A stretch of DNA of 64,000 nt from Anaerosolibacter sp. Lineage in GTDB: Bacteria; Bacillota; Clostridia; Peptostreptococcales; Thermotaleaceae. Positions 9,066 to 17,822 of this stretch are shown piece after piece. Positions within the stretch are counted from its first letter, which is position 1. Every line of letters starts with the position of its first letter. Both the position numbers and the translations under genes were made by a program. Location of the stretch: contig NZ_JARBTM010000001.1 of NCBI RefSeq assembly GCF_029240175.1, forward strand, positions 62,001-126,000. Reading direction: 5' to 3'. Below the pieces are notes generated by a model. That model ran no database searches. It saw nothing but the letters and a program-made list of their open reading frames with translations, and was not told the DNA's origin.

Positions 9066-9656
9066 CTAACGGTTTTGACTCTCCCACGGCTGCCACAAGA
9101 AATCAAGGGCGTCAACCAAGCGGGGATCGAACTGCAAACCTTTATTCCTTTTAACTTCTTCTCGACACAAAGTCCATGGCATGGCTTTTCTGTATGCTCT
9201 GTTTGAGGTCATAGCATCTATTGCATCACAGATACCAATAATCCTTGACCCTAAAGGAATCTCTTCCCCTTTTAGTCCCACTCCATAGCCATTACCATCC
9301 CAACGTTCATGATGAAACAATATAATATGAGCAATATATTCTAACTTTTTTGATCGAACCAATATATTATACCCGATTTCTGGATGCTTCTTAATATGCT
9401 CCCATTCATCGGAGGTAAGCTTGTCTGACTTATTTAAAATATTATCTGAAATTCCAATTTTTCCTATATCATGCAAGTGTGCTGCAATATGTATCATTTC
9501 AAGTTCTGTTCCATTTATTCCAATCGTTTTTGCCAAGTGATAACTCATATCCGCCACTCTATTAGAATGGCCACAGGTGTATTGGTCCTTAGCTTCTAAT
9601 GCGCCCACCATGCATTCTAAAATATCATGGTATATTTCCATAGAAGAATTCTCCAT
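9066..9656 (-). CDS. HD-GYP domain protein, putative cyclic-di-GMP phosphodiesterase
   Basis: 196 residues, a stand-alone HD-GYP domain with no sensor. Visible metal-binding and signature residues are HSNRV (about residue 30), HLHDIGKIGI, KKHPEIGY, FHHERWDGNGY and CDAIDAMTSNRAYR. The canonical GYP triplet reads GYG, so activity is probable but not certain. GAGGAG precedes the ATG. It is divergent from the interrupted diguanylate cyclase at 9894, about 240 bp away, so the two form a make-and-break pair for cyclic-di-GMP. Confidence 0.9.
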   Translation of the reverse strand: MENSSMEIYHDILECMVGALEAKDQYTCGHSNRVADMSYHLAKTIGINGTELEMIHIAAHLHDIGKIGISDNILNKSDKLTSDEWEHIKKHPEIGYNILVRSKKLEYIAHIILFHHERWDGNGYGVGLKGEEIPLGSRIIGICDAIDAMTSNRAYRKAMPWTLCREEVKRNKGLQFDPRLVDALDFLWQPWESQNR

Positions 9657-9817
9657 TTTCTTCTCCTCTCATTTACATAGTGATTTGTTGTCATGTCAAT
9701 TGTCGCTTAAGAGATTTACCCATATTTATTAAGCCTTCACCCTTCTTTTCTCAAAGTACTATTTCCGTCCTTTCATTAAATATCACATAGATTCTTTGCT
9801 TAATCTTCTGCTGTTTA

Positions 9818-9846
9818 TTGACAGATAAAATCAAGGATAATATAAT
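9818..9846 (+). promoter_or_regulatory. consensus sigma-A promoter of the GGDEF gene
   Basis: TTGACA at 9818-9823 and TATAAT at 9841-9846 are both perfect and are separated by exactly 17 bp. The Fur-type box begins on the next base, which places it over the expected transcription start. Confidence 0.85.
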
Positions 9847-9865
9847 GATAACAATAATCATTATC
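9847..9865 (+). promoter_or_regulatory. Fur-type box (iron-responsive operator)
   Basis: GATAACAATAATCATTATC matches the 19-bp Fur consensus GATAATGATAATCATTATC at 17 of 19 positions and sits directly behind the -10 element. This implies iron-dependent repression of the downstream diguanylate cyclase. A related metalloregulator such as PerR or Zur could read a similar box. Confidence 0.75.
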
Positions 9866-9893
9866 ATTATAGCAGAAAGGAGTAAATTTTTCC

Positions 9894-10979
9894 ATGACAT
9901 CTTTTTCTCATTTTCGTGTGCGAATGGTTCATGAGTTTTATCTAGGAATTCAGATTATGAGTATTCTTGCAATCCTTTTTTTTATCGATAATCTAGCCAT
10001 CCCAAAAACAAACATGCTTACTAATATAAACATTTTTTTAGCCCTTTATGTCTTTTATATTGTAATGAAACTCATTTTTTTTGTACAAAAGTTCTACTTT
10101 CAAAACATAAAAGAGGAGCTCCATCCAAGCCTATTCCTTGGTTTTTTAGATGGTATTTTTCTTACACAGTATGTATATATTATGATGGATCATCTCCCCA
10201 TCATATCCCATCTATTTTATTTCTACATTGTCTTTCAGATCATGCTTTTTCACGATAGTAGCTTTGCTCTATTCAGCACCTTTGCCACCCTATGCTATAC
10301 ATTTATCATTGTTTTAGAAAATCCTAAGTTGTTATTATCCTATGATTATATGATACATATTTTTTTATTTTATCTTTTAGGCTATATTTTAGCCTCCGTT
10401 TTTCATGAAATGAGTCAATTACAAAATCAAATGGCCTATATGTATAATGAGCTCGAGGAAAAAAATCTACAGCTGAGTGAAATGGCCAATAGGGATTATT
10501 TAACCAATATGTATAATCACAAATGCTTTTATGCCCATTTTAATAATATTGTCGAAAGTTCACATATTCAATAAACACCATTTAGCCTAGCACTATTTGA
10601 TATTGATAATTTTAAACGGATCAATGATACTTATGGTCATTTGGCTGGGGATACAATTTTAAAACAAGCCTCTTCCCTCATTCTAGAGAGTATTAGAAAA
10701 TCTGACGTTGCCGCTAGGTATGGTGGTGAAGAATTTGCTATCATATTTCCCAATACTCCTCTTGATGAAGCTAGAATAGTCTGTGAAAGAATAAGAAATA
10801 TTATTGCGAGTCATCCTTTTCAATTCGATGATCATGTTATTCAGGTTACCATTAGCGGTGGTGTATCCCATGGAGTCTATTGTCAAGCACCTTGTCAACA
10901 ACACAGTTTCATAGCCTCCGTTGATCAACTGTTGTATAAAGCAAAGTCTTCTGGAAAGAATCAAATACAATCGCCCTAA
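9894..10979 (+). pseudogene. membrane diguanylate cyclase (GGDEF) interrupted by one in-frame TAA
   Basis: One reading frame of 361 codons is broken only by TAA at 10572-10574. Before it come about six hydrophobic helices (residues 15-175), a short coiled coil and the GGDEF start NRDYLTNMYNHKCF. After it the same frame continues as TPFSLALFDIDNFKRINDTYG, then an RKSD inhibitory site five residues before an intact GGEEF, to a normal stop at 10977-10979. AGAAAGGAG precedes the ATG. Everything else is intact, so this is a very recent nonsense mutation, a sequencing error or, less likely, a readthrough site. Expression is expected to be iron-regulated through the Fur box. Confidence 0.85.
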
Positions 10980-11042
10980 TATACGTGTAGCCTTTTATCA
11001 CGCAAGTAATCTATTTTCTACAAGCTCAAAGGCAGAACAAAA

Positions 11043-11076
11043 GCATCCGTTTTGAAGTGTAATTCAAAACGAATGC
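11043..11076 (+). terminator. hairpin terminator after the GGDEF gene
   Basis: The arms GCATCCGTTTTGAA (11043-11056) and TTCAAAACGAATGC (11063-11076) pair at 13 of 14 positions around a 6-nt loop and are followed by an AT-rich run. It lies 60 bp after the GGDEF stop. Between here and 11200 I see nothing else. Confidence 0.6.
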
Positions 11077-11202
11077 CTTATAATCGTATAGTTGTCCAGA
11101 CCAGTTCACAATATGGCGGGAAGAATAATCTATGGGGCCAATTATATCTTAATTTAATTGACCGTATTGGTGATATGATTATATTTATTTCTTAACTACA
11201 TT

Positions 11203-11232
11203 AAAAAGGCTCGGATCACTCCGAGTCTTTTT
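11203..11232 (-). terminator. intrinsic terminator of purKE
   Basis: GACTCGGA and TCCGAGCC pair around GTGA, with A-run before and T-run after, so it can work on both strands. It lies just downstream of the purE stop. Confidence 0.8.
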
Positions 11233-11239
11233 ATACAAA

Positions 11240-11734
11240 TTATATGTTACCTTTTTCAAGTTCTTCTGCTTTTCTCAATACCATCTTCTCTAAATCTTTT
11301 TTATATTGCACTACCCTATAGTAGATAGCTTCATTTGTAATACCTAAGATCTGTGCCGCTAAAATCCCCGCGTTTTTTGCCCCATTGATTGCAACTGTGG
11401 CCACTGGAACACCCGGGGGCATTTGTATAATTGAGTATAAGGAATCTATTCCATTTAGACTACTGGTTTTTACAGGTACACCTATAATCGGAAGCGATGT
11501 GAGGGAAGCCACCATGCCAGGCAAATGTGCAGCGCCGCCGGCTCCAGCAATGATCACTTTTATACCCCTATCTTTTGCTTCCTTGGCATAAGTGTATAGT
11601 CTCTCCGGTGTTCTGTGGGCTGAAACGATTGTCATTTCGTATGGAATCTCAAACTGTTGCAGCATTTCAGCTGCCTCTTTCATTACTGGTAAGTCTGAAT
11701 CACTTCCCATGATTATTCCTACTACTGGTTTCAT
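11240..11734 (-). CDS. purE: N5-carboxyaminoimidazole ribonucleotide mutase
   Basis: Moves the carboxyl group of N5-CAIR to give CAIR in purine synthesis. 164 residues, normal for class I PurE. Motifs: [16 protein letters not shown] at the N-terminus, [13 protein letters not shown] with the catalytic His region, and [24 protein letters not shown] precedes the ATG. It follows purK by 24 bp and ends in a strong terminator, so the transcript is riboswitch-purK-purE only. The other pur genes are not in the window. Confidence 0.97.
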   Translation of the reverse strand: MKPVVGIIMGSDSDLPVMKEAAEMLQQFEIPYEMTIVSAHRTPERLYTYAKEAKDRGIKVIIAGAGGAAHLPGMVASLTSLPIIGVPVKTSSLNGIDSLYSIIQMPPGVPVATVAINGAKNAGILAAQILGITNEAIYYRVVQYKKDLEKMVLRKAEELEKGNI

Positions 11735-11758
11735 GAACTACCTCCCTTTTCTTTCAAG

Positions 11759-12922
11759 TTATTCAGAGATAATACGCACACAAGCACTTGCTTTTTCCGC
11801 TCTTTCTTTTGCTTCATCTAATGTTTGTGCGACTACAGTTAGGTGTCCCATTTTTCTTTGGGCTTTTGTTTCTTTTTTTCCGTATATATGAAGACTTACC
11901 CCCTCTATGGATAAAACCTCATATGCTCCCAAAACAAGGGGTTTTCCTTCATAACCCTCTGCTCCCAATATATTTCTCATCACCGTTGGCCTGAGGAGAT
12001 CCGTTTTTCCTAGCGATAACCCTAGGATCGCTCTCATATGATTTTCAAACTGAGATGTTATACATCCTTCTATCGTATAATGTCCTGAATTATGGGGTCT
12101 TGGTGCAACCTCATTCACAAGGACCTCACCCTGCTCCGTCAAGAACATCTCTACACAAAACATTCCAACGGTCTCAAAAATCTCACAGACATTTTTTGCA
12201 ATGGTCATGGCCTTCTCTTCACACTCTTGGTCTATTGCCGCAGGCACTGAAGACTCAAACAGGATGCTGTCTTTGTGTATATTCTCTGCCACTGGATATA
12301 CTACGGTCTCACCGTCAATTCCCCTGCAGCAAAGAACAGAGATTTCCTTGATAAAAGGAATATACTTCTCAGCATACAAGGGATTGGTATCCCCTTTTAA
12401 TTCTTCGAAGGCTTTTTCTATGTCCTCTTGAGACCGTATAAGGCTGTTTCCCTTTCCATCATATCCCCCAAGGGCACTTTTTAACATCACTGGATATCCA
12501 AATTCATCGATTGCTGCTTCTATGCTTTTTATGTCATTCACCAGAACAAAGTCACCTAAAGGAATATTGTGCTTTTGGAGCACCATTTTTTGATGATACT
12601 TATTTTGAATAATTTCAAGACTGCTTGCCTTCGGATAAACAACAAAACCATCAGACTCCAGTTCCTTTAGTGCTTCCGTTGATATATGCTCAAATTCACA
12701 GGTTAAAACATCTACCTGCTTTGCCAATTCTTTTAGTGCCGTCTTATCATCAAAGCTTGCAATAATTTTATCATTGGCAAGATAGCCAGCTGGACAATCT
12801 TCACAGGGATCAAGAACCATGGTGTAAATCCCCATCTTTGATGCTTCGTTTACCATCATTTTACCCAGTTGTCCCCCACCGATAATACCAACCTTTTTTG
12901 AGAGAAGTTTTTCTTTCATCAT
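11759..12922 (-). CDS. purK: 5-(carboxyamino)imidazole ribonucleotide synthase
   Basis: Uses ATP and bicarbonate to carboxylate AIR to N5-CAIR, the substrate of PurE. 387 residues, ATP-grasp fold: N-terminal GIIGGGQLGKMM, PVMLKSALGGYDGKGN for ATP binding, EVAPRPHNSGHYTIEGC near the catalytic site. Two adjacent ATG codons (12922 and 12919) are possible starts. It is the first gene behind the guanine riboswitch and its terminator at 12951-12981. The purK-purE order is the reverse of the common purE-purK order. Confidence 0.97.
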   Translation of the reverse strand: MMKEKLLSKKVGIIGGGQLGKMMVNEASKMGIYTMVLDPCEDCPAGYLANDKIIASFDDKTALKELAKQVDVLTCEFEHISTEALKELESDGFVVYPKASSLEIIQNKYHQKMVLQKHNIPLGDFVLVNDIKSIEAAIDEFGYPVMLKSALGGYDGKGNSLIRSQEDIEKAFEELKGDTNPLYAEKYIPFIKEISVLCCRGIDGETVVYPVAENIHKDSILFESSVPAAIDQECEEKAMTIAKNVCEIFETVGMFCVEMFLTEQGEVLVNEVAPRPHNSGHYTIEGCITSQFENHMRAILGLSLGKTDLLRPTVMRNILGAEGYEGKPLVLGAYEVLSIEGVSLHIYGKKETKAQRKMGHLTVVAQTLDEAKERAEKASACVRIISE

Positions 12923-12950
12923 AAGCTATCCCTTCCATGATAAATTGAAT

Positions 12951-12981
12951 TAAAAAACCCTAGGCAAAGAGACTCCTAGGG
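12951..12981 (-). terminator. riboswitch-linked intrinsic terminator before purK
   Basis: Stem CCCTAGG/CCTAGGG (12958-12964 with 12975-12981) followed on the minus strand by six T. It lies between the guanine aptamer and the purK start, the position expected for the off-state hairpin of a guanine riboswitch. Confidence 0.8.
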
Positions 12982-13059
12982 CAATCGTTATTAAAATACA
13001 GACTACATCAACAGATGATTCTTGATTTAGAATCATTGTAGTATTCAATAACAATTCAC

Positions 13060-13124
13060 CCATAGTCAGAAAGTTCACGGCAATCTGTAGAAACTCCTAA
13101 ACCATATTATTAGGATTATATGGA
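13060..13124 (-). ncRNA. purine (guanine-type) riboswitch aptamer
   Basis: On the minus strand the element reads through TATAATCCTAATAATATGG, AGTTTCTAC, GCCGTGAA and CTGACTATGGG, the conserved core of the purine riboswitch: P1 flanks, J1/2, L2, L3 and J3/1. The J3/1 segment GACTATG has C at the ligand-reading position, which marks guanine rather than adenine specificity. It controls purKE; guanine binding should favour the terminator at 12951-12981. Confidence 0.9.
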
Positions 13125-13146
13125 TGCGGCTATTTAATGTAGTATC

Positions 13147-13175
13147 ATTTTAACATGAACATATTCCAAATACAA
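13147..13175 (-). promoter_or_regulatory. likely promoter of the riboswitch-purKE transcript
   Basis: On the minus strand TTGTAT and TAAAAT are separated by 17 bp, about 20 bp upstream of the riboswitch aptamer. The -35 is a weak match. The rest of the gap up to 13448 is AT-rich and I see no gene or clear structure in it. Confidence 0.5.
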
Positions 13176-13448
13176 TATATTTCAACTATTTCTCCATTTA
13201 AAATTCGTAAATATACGAATATTTATCTTGTTTTTCACGTTTATCGTACATATAATAGCATCTGTAGATATACCTAGAGTTTCACGAATAATCATTCAAT
13301 AACATTGTTACTTCAGTCTTCCTCTACTCAACTTTATTTTTTACCATCTTCAATCTCCATGGATATTGTATATTTTTATTTTTAAACAAACATTAAGAAT
13401 ATGTTAATTGAAGGTAAAAAAGCTATGATTTTGATTGAAAAAAACATA

Positions 13449-15821
13449 TCAGTTTTCTTTAAACCCCTTTAAGTATACAATCCCCTGCCCACCCTCAACG
13501 ATGACGCGATCTCCTGTCTTGAGTCTGGTGGTGGCATTTCCGCATCCTACCACAGCAGGAATACCCAGTTCCCTAGCCACAATGGCTGCATGGGATAAAG
13601 GTGCGCCTATATCAGTAATGATTGCTGCTGCTTTAGGAAAGAGAGGTGTCCATCCTATATTAGTCGTTGCTGCCACCAGTATTTCACCTGGTAAAAGTGC
13701 ATCTCCCTCTTCCGGTCTCGTAAGAATTCGTACAATGCCTTCTACCCTACCTGCTGCGCCAGCGCATCCTTTAAGACTTTGGGTATCAGGTTCACGAACC
13801 ATAGGCCTGGTAGCATCATAATAGTCAAGTCTTCTATTAGGGTCTTTTGCCCACGCAAATGGATCAAATCGTCCACGTATAATAGCTGGGAACGGTGGTA
13901 ATGCTCTGTATTTTTCGAAATTCTCTTTTCTGGCAGGAATATGCATCACTCTTGAAAGCTTCTCTGAAAGAAGCGCTTCTACTTCATCGATATAGTGAAA
14001 GAATACGTCGTCTCCTATTCCTATAAGTTCTCCCGCCTTAAGGGCAAAAGCCCGAACCAGCCTAAATGCCCTTACAAATTCTGAACGACCTTCCTCTCTG
14101 CGTCGAGCAGCTTCACCTGCTTTTTTTATTTGTTTCTCAAGCCAATTGACCTTATTGGGATAACTCTCTTTAAATCTCATTTTTGCAGCCTCATATTGGC
14201 TATACTGCCTCTTTAGAAGTCCCTCCACATCCATATTCGACCTTTTCGCTTCAGCGATCTGCTTTTCTAACCAATCCGTATCCTCCATTGGATCAGGCAT
14301 GGATAATTCATACTCATGGGGCCCTCTATGGCCATATTTCATCAAGTATTCCTGGCGGCTCATCTCTCCTTGAATGACCTTGGAAATACCAATCACGGGT
14401 CCTAAGCTTGTTAATCCTGCGTCTCCCCTGAGATTAGAGAGAAGGGTATTGCTGTCTTCTGCCCCCACCAATTGTGTAAGTTTCTTATCTAAAGTTGTAA
14501 TATTGGTCAGCTTCATGGCAGCCATAGAAGCCCCACTTAACGCTTTTAAGACATAGGGGCGCAGTTCATCCTCCCATAAGTTCAGCAGCGCTTCTTTTTC
14601 CTTTACACTTTCAATTCGTTTCCTCATCTCTACACACCAGTCAGGTGTGTCCTTAAGAAACTGGGGTAAATTTTTTGAAGCCCTTAATGCCTCCTTTGTC
14701 GTGCCCATGACGATGGGTAACATCACCTTCATCACCTCTAGCCGTGTAAAGGGGTGAATTGGCATAACCATTTCCTCAGGCATCTGTCCATATAAATCTC
14801 CCAGGAGCTTTAGCGCACCTTTTCCATCTTTTCCAAGTACAGTCGATATCATAGATACCCTTCTACTGATATTCATGTAGGGTCTTCCACAGATATTCCC
14901 TGAAAACACATAATATCCAGGAATAAAATTCATGGAGTCATCCAACAGCCTTGCTATACTCCAGGTGAATGGAGGATAAACATCGGGTATTGCTTCTGCC
15001 ACATTGGTATTGGTCCAAAGTTGATCTTCCATCAACGAATAATTGATTTCATAGGTGTCTATGTTACCTATAGAAAAAGTAGTGATTGGTCTCGCTTGCA
15101 GAATATATACCTTTCCTTTTGCTACAGCCCACTCAATATCTTGGGAGCTATCCAGTTCTTTCTCAAGCCTTGCAGCATACGCGTACAGCTTTGAAGCATA
15201 TTTAGCAAACTCATCTGGACCGTCATACTTTCCTTTTGGCCTTTTCAACTTGAAATCATAGGCATTGGATTCACCTGATACCAGCTGTTCCCCTAAACCA
15301 TGGACATAGTTCCCTATCATGTTCGTATAACTGCCTGTAATGGGATCTGCAGTAAACAACACGCCAGAAATTTCAGAAGTCACCATCAGCTGAACCACCA
15401 CTGCAATTTGGTGGGATTGCTCTATTCCTTTAACCGAGCTGTATGTCTTCACTCGCTCTGATTCCCTTGATCTGAAAACTGTATAAATGGCTTCCTCAAT
15501 CTCATGATCTGTATTCACATTGAGGACAGTTTCAAACTCACCTGCGAAGGATGCCTGGGCAGAATCTTCACTAATGGCAGAGGAGCGTACGGCAAACATA
15601 GCTTCTTCATGATTCTTTCTAATGGCATTTAAGAAGACAAGAATATCATTCCAAGCTTCACCCCTTAGTTTCTCTCCTAAAAAAGCCTCAGGCAGAATCA
15701 CAAAGCCTTCTGGCACAGGGTAGCCTGCCTGATACAATCTAGCCAGCATACCGCCCTTACCTCCTGCTGAAGACTGCAGATCAGGTGTTAACGCTTTAAA
15801 GCTTTTCACCATATTTGTCAT
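13449..15821 (-). CDS. rifampicin-phosphotransferase-like PEP-utilizing enzyme
   Basis: 790 residues with three parts. First an ATP-grasp PPDK_N domain (about 1-290: SAGGKGGMLARL, FAVRSSAISEDS, LFTADPITG). Then a middle domain of about 380 residues matching the RIF-binding region by position. Last a C-terminal phosphohistidine domain with PLSHAAIVARELGIPAVVG. The protein ends right after that domain and lacks the PEP-binding barrel of true PEP synthase, so an RPH-type dikinase that phosphorylates a small molecule is a better fit than PpsA. The start at 15821 has AAGGAGGG upstream. It lies 76 bp behind the TetR gene and is probably co-transcribed. The substrate is unknown. Confidence 0.82.
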   Translation of the reverse strand: MTNMVKSFKALTPDLQSSAGGKGGMLARLYQAGYPVPEGFVILPEAFLGEKLRGEAWNDILVFLNAIRKNHEEAMFAVRSSAISEDSAQASFAGEFETVLNVNTDHEIEEAIYTVFRSRESERVKTYSSVKGIEQSHQIAVVVQLMVTSEISGVLFTADPITGSYTNMIGNYVHGLGEQLVSGESNAYDFKLKRPKGKYDGPDEFAKYASKLYAYAARLEKELDSSQDIEWAVAKGKVYILQARPITTFSIGNIDTYEINYSLMEDQLWTNTNVAEAIPDVYPPFTWSIARLLDDSMNFIPGYYVFSGNICGRPYMNISRRVSMISTVLGKDGKGALKLLGDLYGQMPEEMVMPIHPFTRLEVMKVMLPIVMGTTKEALRASKNLPQFLKDTPDWCVEMRKRIESVKEKEALLNLWEDELRPYVLKALSGASMAAMKLTNITTLDKKLTQLVGAEDSNTLLSNLRGDAGLTSLGPVIGISKVIQGEMSRQEYLMKYGHRGPHEYELSMPDPMEDTDWLEKQIAEAKRSNMDVEGLLKRQYSQYEAAKMRFKESYPNKVNWLEKQIKKAGEAARRREEGRSEFVRAFRLVRAFALKAGELIGIGDDVFFHYIDEVEALLSEKLSRVMHIPARKENFEKYRALPPFPAIIRGRFDPFAWAKDPNRRLDYYDATRPMVREPDTQSLKGCAGAAGRVEGIVRILTRPEEGDALLPGEILVAATTNIGWTPLFPKAAAIITDIGAPLSHAAIVARELGIPAVVGCGNATTRLKTGDRVIVEGGQGIVYLKGFKEN

Positions 15822-15897
15822 AATATCCCTCCTTAACTGAATATACGCAGACATTCATCTTGTGGAAATTTAATCTTTATTTATTCACCAACATTCT

Positions 15898-16524
15898 TTA
15901 TGGAAATATCCGTATTTCTTTAGCTTCTATACCTAGCGCCCTGGCAACTACCGCTTCTAAAGAAGCTTTATAATTTAACGATTGTGTTTTGTCCTCCATG
16001 TATTCATCAAAGAACATGCTTTGCGGGACAGAAGTTATAGCCCTTAGTAATATATCTGCTGTTTCACGGGGAAACGCTACATTGAAGATACCTTCTTTTG
16101 TGCCCTGCTCAATAATTCGGGCGAATGGGCCGACGTACTTCTGAGCCATGATGATACAGTATTTATAGAACATAAAATCCGATTTCATGATCATAAACAA
16201 ATATTGTATGATCTCTTTCTTTTGTTTTTGGGCAGCTGCCTTTTTTTCCATCATCCGATTCAGCTTTTCCACAGCATTCAACCCTTGGTCTTCTATGATC
16301 GGTTCAATATCTTTTAGTAGCCCTTCTGCCCAGTTATGGATACTTTCCACCAACACTTCTTCTTTAGATTTAAAGTAATGATAGAATCCTCCTTTTGAGA
16401 GCCCTGAAGCCTTCAAGATATCTTCAACGCTGGTTTCTTCATACCCCTTTTCTATAAATAGCTTTTCAGCAATCTCTACCAACTCATTTTTCTTACTTGT
16501 ATTTTTTTTTGCTGCTTTATCCAT
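15898..16524 (-). CDS. TetR-family transcriptional repressor
   Basis: 208 residues. N-terminal helix-turn-helix IAEKLFIEKGYEETSVEDILKASGLSKGGFYHYFKSKEE is a textbook TetR DNA-binding domain (the motif spans about residues 17-55); the ligand domain is not diagnostic. AGGAGG precedes the ATG. A perfect palindromic operator and a consensus promoter lie immediately upstream, so it should repress itself and, by co-transcription, the RPH-like enzyme downstream. Confidence 0.95.
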   Translation of the reverse strand: MDKAAKKNTSKKNELVEIAEKLFIEKGYEETSVEDILKASGLSKGGFYHYFKSKEEVLVESIHNWAEGLLKDIEPIIEDQGLNAVEKLNRMMEKKAAAQKQKKEIIQYLFMIMKSDFMFYKYCIIMAQKYVGPFARIIEQGTKEGIFNVAFPRETADILLRAITSVPQSMFFDEYMEDKTQSLNYKASLEAVVARALGIEAKEIRIFP

Positions 16525-16542
16525 ATTTACACCTCCTAAAAC

Positions 16543-16558
16543 AAACCGACGTCGGTTT
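16543..16558. promoter_or_regulatory. TetR operator palindrome
   Basis: AAACCGACGTCGGTTT is a perfect 16-bp palindrome placed between the -10 element (16564-16569) and the tetR start codon, covering the likely transcription start. It is the natural binding site for the TetR protein encoded next to it. Confidence 0.8.
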
Positions 16559-16563
16559 TTTTT

Positions 16564-16592
16564 AGGATACGTTATTGTATATCCATTGTCAA
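16564..16592 (-). promoter_or_regulatory. promoter of tetR and the RPH-like gene
   Basis: On the minus strand TTGACA (16592-16587) and TATCCT (16569-16564) are 17 bp apart. The -35 is perfect, the -10 moderate. The operator follows within 10 bp. Confidence 0.7.
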
Positions 16593-16611
16593 GGTCCCTT
16601 TAAAAATCTTC

Positions 16612-16668
16612 AATATATTAAAAATGCTGCAAATGAACCTCGTTCATTTGCAGCATTTTTAATATATT
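16612..16668. terminator. very long perfect hairpin, terminator of the 16691 lipoprotein gene
   Basis: The arms 16612-16638 and 16642-16668 are exact 27-bp reverse complements with a 3-nt loop. The stem includes GCTGCAAATGAAC and an A/T-rich base that supplies a T-run on either strand. It lies 22 bp past the lipoprotein stop and close to the tetR promoter, so it insulates the two units. Confidence 0.8.
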
Positions 16669-16690
16669 TCTGTAGGGATCAGCATTTAGC

Positions 16691-17635
16691 TTACAACCTT
16701 TCAACCGCATCCTTCCTAAATTTTTCTGCTTCATCGGATAGTTTATAGTCTGTTTTGTCCAGTACATCCATATAGTTATCTAACATTTTAATCGTTTCAC
16801 TATCGTCTTTATTTTTCAGTGCATTTTCATAGGCAGCTTTTGCATCGGGTACCATTGTTTTCGTTTCATAACTGAAAAGCGGTGTGTTATTTGCGCCATA
16901 CATCATAAATGCATAGTATTTTTTTTGCAATTGCTCTACTTCTTCTGCTTTTGCAGAGTTTCCATGATTCTTCATAAATCTCTCCTGGGTTAAAGCTCTC
17001 TCAATAATTTCATCCCATCCAATCACTAGGGCCGCATCTTTTGCAGGAACATTGTTGGATTCCACAGTCATGATATCGATATAATCCTTTATATCTTCGG
17101 ACACATAGCCACTGAATTTTTTATAGAATTCATAGTTAATGATAGGAAAAAATGTACCTTCTGCGGTTTCAACTTTGTATCCTGTATCTTTGGTTTCCAT
17201 TAACAAACTCTTCAATTCTTCATCCTGTATGTCTTCAAACTTCGTTATATCAAATCCAGACATATATGTTTCCGCCAGCTTACTTTGTACGGTCTCACCG
17301 TTAAAATACTTTTCTTCCAGTGCTGGTAAATTTGATTTTTGAATTTCCTCAAACGCCATCATCATTACAGATGCATTTTCCTTCGAAACATTGGCAATAT
17401 TTTTATCGATAAATTGAATCATGGCATCCGCCTTGGGCTTGCTTTCCAAAAGATCATTCAAGTCGGCCATTATTTTTTCCTGGCTATCTTCCTGTACAAC
17501 CGGTTTGTTCTTTTCTGCATCTTTACTTCCATTATCAGGCGCCTTTGAAGCACACCCTGATAGTAAAGTAGCTCCAACGATTGCTAGAACAGCAGCAGAT
17601 CGCAAGAATGATTTTCTATAAAACATAGTCATCAT
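16691..17635 (-). CDS. lipoprotein of unknown function
   Basis: 314 residues. A signal peptide with lipobox GATLLSGCASK (Cys near residue 28) is followed by an acidic, Lys-rich linker and a soluble domain predicted mostly helical, with many Tyr and Asp (NYEFYKKFSGYVSEDIKDYID, QLQKKYYAFMMYGANN). I do not recognise the family. AGGAGGG precedes the ATG at 17635; two further in-frame ATG codons follow. It is a single-gene unit with its own hairpin terminator, exposed on the outer face of the membrane. Confidence 0.75.
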   Translation of the reverse strand: MMTMFYRKSFLRSAAVLAIVGATLLSGCASKAPDNGSKDAEKNKPVVQEDSQEKIMADLNDLLESKPKADAMIQFIDKNIANVSKENASVMMMAFEEIQKSNLPALEEKYFNGETVQSKLAETYMSGFDITKFEDIQDEELKSLLMETKDTGYKVETAEGTFFPIINYEFYKKFSGYVSEDIKDYIDIMTVESNNVPAKDAALVIGWDEIIERALTQERFMKNHGNSAKAEEVEQLQKKYYAFMMYGANNTPLFSYETKTMVPDAKAAYENALKNKDDSETIKMLDNYMDVLDKTDYKLSDEAEKFRKDAVERL

Positions 17636-17783
17636 GACAATTCCCTCCTAAGTTTATCTATATAGACATTTCCCTATTCTGAGTACTTTTATTTTGCTAC
17701 ATAGCCTTAGACGAAAAGAATCATAAAAGGTTTCATATCTTTTCTTTCATCCCCTGGATTATACTTACGATTTGTCCAGTAAG

Positions 17784-17816
17784 TAATAAAGACAAGGATA
17801 AACCTTGCCTTTATTA
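17784..17816 (-). terminator. hairpin terminator after DUF3842
   Basis: The arms TAATAAAGACAAGG and CCTTGCCTTTATTA pair at 13 of 14 positions with a 5-nt loop, directly downstream of the stop at 17823, and are T-rich on the minus strand. Confidence 0.6.
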
Positions 17817-17822
17817 CGATCT

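Noticed and set aside
10572-10574. Recoding as an amino acid, as for TGA
   Set aside because: TAA is not known to be recoded in bacteria of this kind and no SECIS-like context applies.
10641-10979. Second half of the GGDEF protein as a separate gene
   Set aside because: It is in the same frame as the 9894 ORF, with only one TAA between, and has no ribosome binding site of its own.
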